From the NCBI GenBank assembly GCA_964371785.1, contig CAYJOL010000001.1:434001-498000 (forward strand): a DNA stretch of 64,000 nucleotides. The letters run 5' to 3'. Positions 62,601-64,000 of the stretch are shown here, piece after piece (position 1 is the stretch's first letter; the number at the start of each line of letters is the position of its first letter). The stretch is from CAVQCT01 sp964371785 (lineage in GTDB: Bacteria; Zixibacteria; MSB-5A5; GN15; FEB-12). A program made the position numbers and the translations under genes. Under the pieces are notes generated by a model. It saw only the letters and a program-made list of their open reading frames with translations, was not told where the DNA came from and did no database searches.

Positions 62601-63139
62601 CTTTCATTCTGATCATCATCATGCTGTATCTGAATTTCAGGAACCTGACGGAAACTTGCATCGTGCTGGCGTCGGTTCCTTTCGCGCTGGTGGGAAGCAT
62701 CTGGCTCATGTACTTCCTGGGGTACAATTACTCCACGGCTACATTAGTAGGGATTATCGCGTTGGTTGGACTGGCCACCCAAACCGGTATAGTGATGATT
62801 TTGTATCTCGATCATGCCTACGAGCGGCGCCACAAAGCGGGGAAAATCCGCAACTTGAACGACATCATCTGGGCACACATGGAAGGCACCGTGATGAGGG
62901 TTCGCCCCAAGCTCATGACGGTCGGCACGACTGCTATCGGCCTCATCCCCCTCTTGTGGTCCACGGGAGCGGGCGCCGATGTCATGAAACGCATTGCCGC
63001 CCCGATGGTGGGTGGTCTCATAAGTTCGACCTTCCTGACGCTTGAGATCATTCCGGTCGTCTACACCTACTGGAGACTGTGGCAGATTAATCGGGAGAAG
63101 AAGCAGGCAGCCGCCTCGCCGGCTCAGATAGAATCATGA
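59615..63139 (+). CDS. cusA: heavy-metal efflux RND pump (CusA-like, Cu(I)/Ag(I) type)
   Basis: 1,174 residues, longer than the usual 1,040-1,050. N-terminal IIDFCARNRTVVIIGTLFACVG; SNIPLDAIPDLSDAQVILYTEW-type segment; transmembrane proton-relay GAMVDASIVLVENAHKRLEK; motifs SEFMPPLNEGDILYMPTTLPNIS and MDMLSTGIRTPIGVKIFGNDLDEI, which are the wording of the CusA branch rather than CzcA. An insert of about 95 residues (809-903) of Ser/Gly/Met/Gln-rich sequence (GGNPTGNSFPSGAASSM, QQNMQSQSSMPTSG) accounts for most of the extra length. It is the last gene of the operon, after TolC-like and CusB-like genes, with a terminator 50 bases after its stop. Confidence 0.94.
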   Translation: MIKAIIDFCARNRTVVIIGTLFACVGAWYSINNIPLDAIPDLSDAQVILYTEWMGRSPDLVEDQVTYPIVASLLSAPHVTAVRGYSMFGMSFVYVIFDEGTDIYWARSRVLEYMKQFEGKLPKGVSPVIGPDASSVGWVFQYALVDTTGKHDLSELRTFQDFTLKYALASVPGVAEVASIGGYQKQYQVEVDPDKLRAYNLTIGDVSRAIRASNNDVGGRVLELTEREYYIRGEGYIQSLDALRQIGLGKSATGTPILLGTVAKVSFGPDIRRGVGELNGEGEAVGGTIVMRYNENALQVIQRVKAKFEELKPSFPPGVHLEVVYDRSKLITHAIGTLKSTLFEEGVVVAAVIIIFLLHFGSSIVPIIALPVSVGLAFIPMYFLGINANIMSLGGIAIAIGAMVDASIVLVENAHKRLEKAPPGVSRKEVIIAGAKEVGPSIFYALLIITIGFLPIFALTGQGGRLFTPLAYTKTFAMFFAAIVAITLVPALMVTFLRGKVHSETKHPVSRLLIAVYKPFVYVALRNPKTTIAIGLAAILSALPMIPKIGSEFMPPLNEGDILYMPTTLPNISIEAAKQYMQFQDRVIKSFPEVISVYGKAGRSETPTDPAPLNMLETVIQLKPMDEWRKLPEKRWYSSWTPEFLKKGLRHIWPEERTITWRELIAEFDKAMQMPGWTNAWTMPIKTRIDMLSTGIRTPIGVKIFGNDLDEIERIGLELEKSLSSIPSTRSVYSDRNTGGYFVDIIPDRAKIARYGLTMQDVQDVIESAIGGMPVATTIEGRNRFSINVRYPRDLRENIQRLKQILVPLPNGSAGAGGGSMSGVGYNQPDITASSPLLVSNDPVVDYQAFAKTMVLAQMTDNEMGGNPTGNSFPSGAASSMTGQQNMQSQSSMPTSGNSTGLRIPNGGAGIPLGEIADIHIATGPPMIRDENGMLVGYVYIDMDQSKRDIGGYVKEAKEVVSKHVQIPPGYYLKWTGQYELMEVMAKRMNIVIPITFILIIIMLYLNFRNLTETCIVLASVPFALVGSIWLMYFLGYNYSTATLVGIIALVGLATQTGIVMILYLDHAYERRHKAGKIRNLNDIIWAHMEGTVMRVRPKLMTVGTTAIGLIPLLWSTGAGADVMKRIAAPMVGGLISSTFLTLEIIPVVYTYWRLWQINREKKQAAASPAQIES

Positions 63140-63185
63140 CCGGTCCACGGTGATGGCGTATGACACGAACGAGAATTGTTGCACG

Positions 63186-63214
63186 ATAGACCCGGCCATC
63201 ATAGCCGGGTCTAT
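63186..63214 (+). terminator. rho-independent terminator of the copper/silver efflux operon
   Basis: An 11-bp stem (ATAGACCCGGC / GCCGGGTCTAT) with a 7-base loop followed by TATATTT. It lies 47 bases after the cusA stop. Confidence 0.82.
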
Positions 63215-63260
63215 TATATTTGATGAAGACTATCGCCCTCGTATCCCCCGCAACAAGAAA

Positions 63261-63334
63261 TAGCGGTGCAGGGACTTGAACCCCGGACACGCGGATTATG
63301 ATTCCGCTGCTCTAACCAACTGAGCTACACCGCC
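63261..63334 (-). tRNA. tRNA-Met (anticodon CAT)
   Basis: The minus strand folds into a full cloverleaf of 74 bases: acceptor GGCGGTG / CACCGCT (one G-U pair), D-arm TAGCTCAGTTGGTTAGAGC, anticodon stem GCGGA / TCCGC with loop ATCATAA (anticodon CAT) and T-arm with GGTTCAAGTCC. CCA is not encoded. The D-loop and absence of a 1-72 mismatch point to the elongator; tRNA-Ile2 with a modified C34 cannot be excluded. Confidence 0.93.
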
Positions 63335-63398
63335 ATTATACACTGATATGTCCTCGAATCCCGCCGTGCCTCAGGCCCGACGAAATCCGTAGCCCACT

Positions 63399-63426
63399 AA
63401 TTTATCAATTCTGCTCCCCCCGTCAA
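63399..63426 (-). promoter_or_regulatory. promoter of the tRNA gene
   Basis: On the minus strand TTGACG (63426-63421), a 16-base spacer and TAAATT (63404-63399), about 65 bases upstream of the tRNA. Confidence 0.6.
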
Positions 63427-63565
63427 GAGATAAAAGACCCGCCGGTTGTTTTCCTGCCATAGCTGAACGTCCGGCCGATATGCCCGAGCCGTGCAACTCG
63501 GTTAACGGCTCACGTGAAAGTGGCGCCAGCCTCAGAGAAGTTTGGCGTGCCGACGTTCAGATACG

Positions 63566-63597
63566 AAAAAGCCGGAGATCGCTTCCGCTCTCCGGCT
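63566..63597 (-). terminator. minus-strand terminator, upstream transcript unknown
   Basis: AGCCGGAGA / TCTCCGGCT stem (63570-63578 with 63589-63597) and a 10-base loop; read leftwards it is followed by TTTTTCG. It should end a transcript that comes from the right. Confidence 0.8.
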
Positions 63598-63696
63598 AAC
63601 CATATATATTATAAAGACACTCCAAAAAAGTAATACAACAGAGCTTTTCTATGTTCCTGGTACTGGCATCTCTTATCGAGCTTAACATCGGGGAGA

Positions 63697-63729
63697 GAAA
63701 AGGAGTTCCCCCTCACTTGGGAACTCCTT
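63697..63729 (-). terminator. second minus-strand terminator-like hairpin
   Basis: AAGGAGTTCCC / GGGAACTCCTT (63700-63710 with 63719-63729), 11-bp perfect stem; read leftwards it runs into TTTTCTC. It lies 100 bases upstream of the preceding terminator. Confidence 0.65.
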
Positions 63730-64000
63730 CATCCCCACCTCTTAAATACCCTTCACCGCCATACTATATTTAAGAGCAACTAACTTCAGTCCATTATTAA
63801 ACAACAATTGTGCCGGAATACGAAACCAGTTGATTCCGCCTCGTAAGCACCTATCATACAATAGATTATCAGAGCAGTCTTTCTCAACAGCCGAGGTTGT
63901 CCAAGTTGACGCGCGCACATTCTGCGCCGGTCTTTTGACAATCGACTTTCGGTTGACATCTTCATCATATTGAACAACAATAAAATAGCCGCCCGCACGA

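Larger units (their letters stand above)
63335..64000. other. right-end region, no protein gene supported
   Basis: Apart from the tRNA promoter and two minus-strand hairpin terminators I see no convincing gene. A minus-strand frame at 63786-63998 has no ribosome binding site or domain. Confidence 0.45.

Noticed and set aside
63700..63760. 16-codon minus-strand frame ending in cysteine, after GAGGTGGGG
   Set aside because: It coincides with a perfect terminator-like hairpin, which explains the sequence better; no modifying enzyme is near.
63786..63998. 70-codon minus-strand frame at the right edge
   Set aside because: No ribosome binding site, no domain, ordinary AT-rich composition.

Overview
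The window looks like a chromosomal segment of an uncultivated, anaerobic or facultatively anaerobic Gram-negative-type bacterium. The pointers are many outer-membrane beta-barrels, lipoproteins, a PEP-CTERM surface protein, a CusCBA-type efflux system, multiheme cytochromes and a group 3b-like NiFe hydrogenase. Secreted proteins with paired dockerin-like repeats followed by Cys-Pro ends, cohesin-like small secreted proteins and DUF5916 barrels recall candidate phylum Zixibacteria and relatives in the FCB group. That placement is an inference from gene style, not from a phylogeny.

Layout. 1-2.7 kb: carA and the start of carB (minus strand). 3.0-5.6 kb: an isolated phage pair, large terminase and portal, with no other phage gene. 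5.9-9.0 kb: PEP-CTERM protein, TPR lipoprotein and a small secreted protein. 9.1-15.5 kb: stand-alone PD-(D/E)XK nuclease, two glycosyltransferases, a GAF-PAS-PAS-LuxR regulator and a dockerin-type secreted protein. 16.0-21.1 kb: six-gene cytosolic NiFe hydrogenase operon with its own protease and a stand-alone cyclic-nucleotide-binding protein. 21.2-24.7 kb: porin and an ABC exporter pair. 24.9-29.9 kb: beta-barrel, 14-heme cytochrome and 26-heme lipoprotein cytochrome, a plausible porin-cytochrome conduit for extracellular electron transfer. 30.0-38.9 kb: PEP synthase/PPDK regulatory protein, a ribose-type sugar ABC transporter and a secreted GH38 alpha-mannosidase. 39.0-44.9 kb: DUF5916 barrel and a MacAB-like export operon.

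45.5-51.5 kb is the most interesting part. A 33-codon gene with an excellent ribosome binding site encodes a peptide with three cysteines at strict four-residue spacing. It is followed by two radical SAM/SPASM enzymes, a B12-binding-type radical SAM enzyme and an ABC exporter, the last four overlapping or nearly so. I read this as a ribosomally made, radical-SAM-modified peptide (RiPP) pathway.

51.9-56.2 kb is an accessory stretch of small unrecognised proteins, some resembling immunity proteins of polymorphic toxin systems, interspersed with three copies of a roughly 74-bp hairpin-containing repeat. 56.5-63.1 kb is a CusCBA-like copper/silver efflux operon. A tRNA-Met(CAT) gene follows on the minus strand, and the last 0.6 kb is non-coding with two minus-strand terminators.

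All functions are read from motifs and gene order only; no database search was run.
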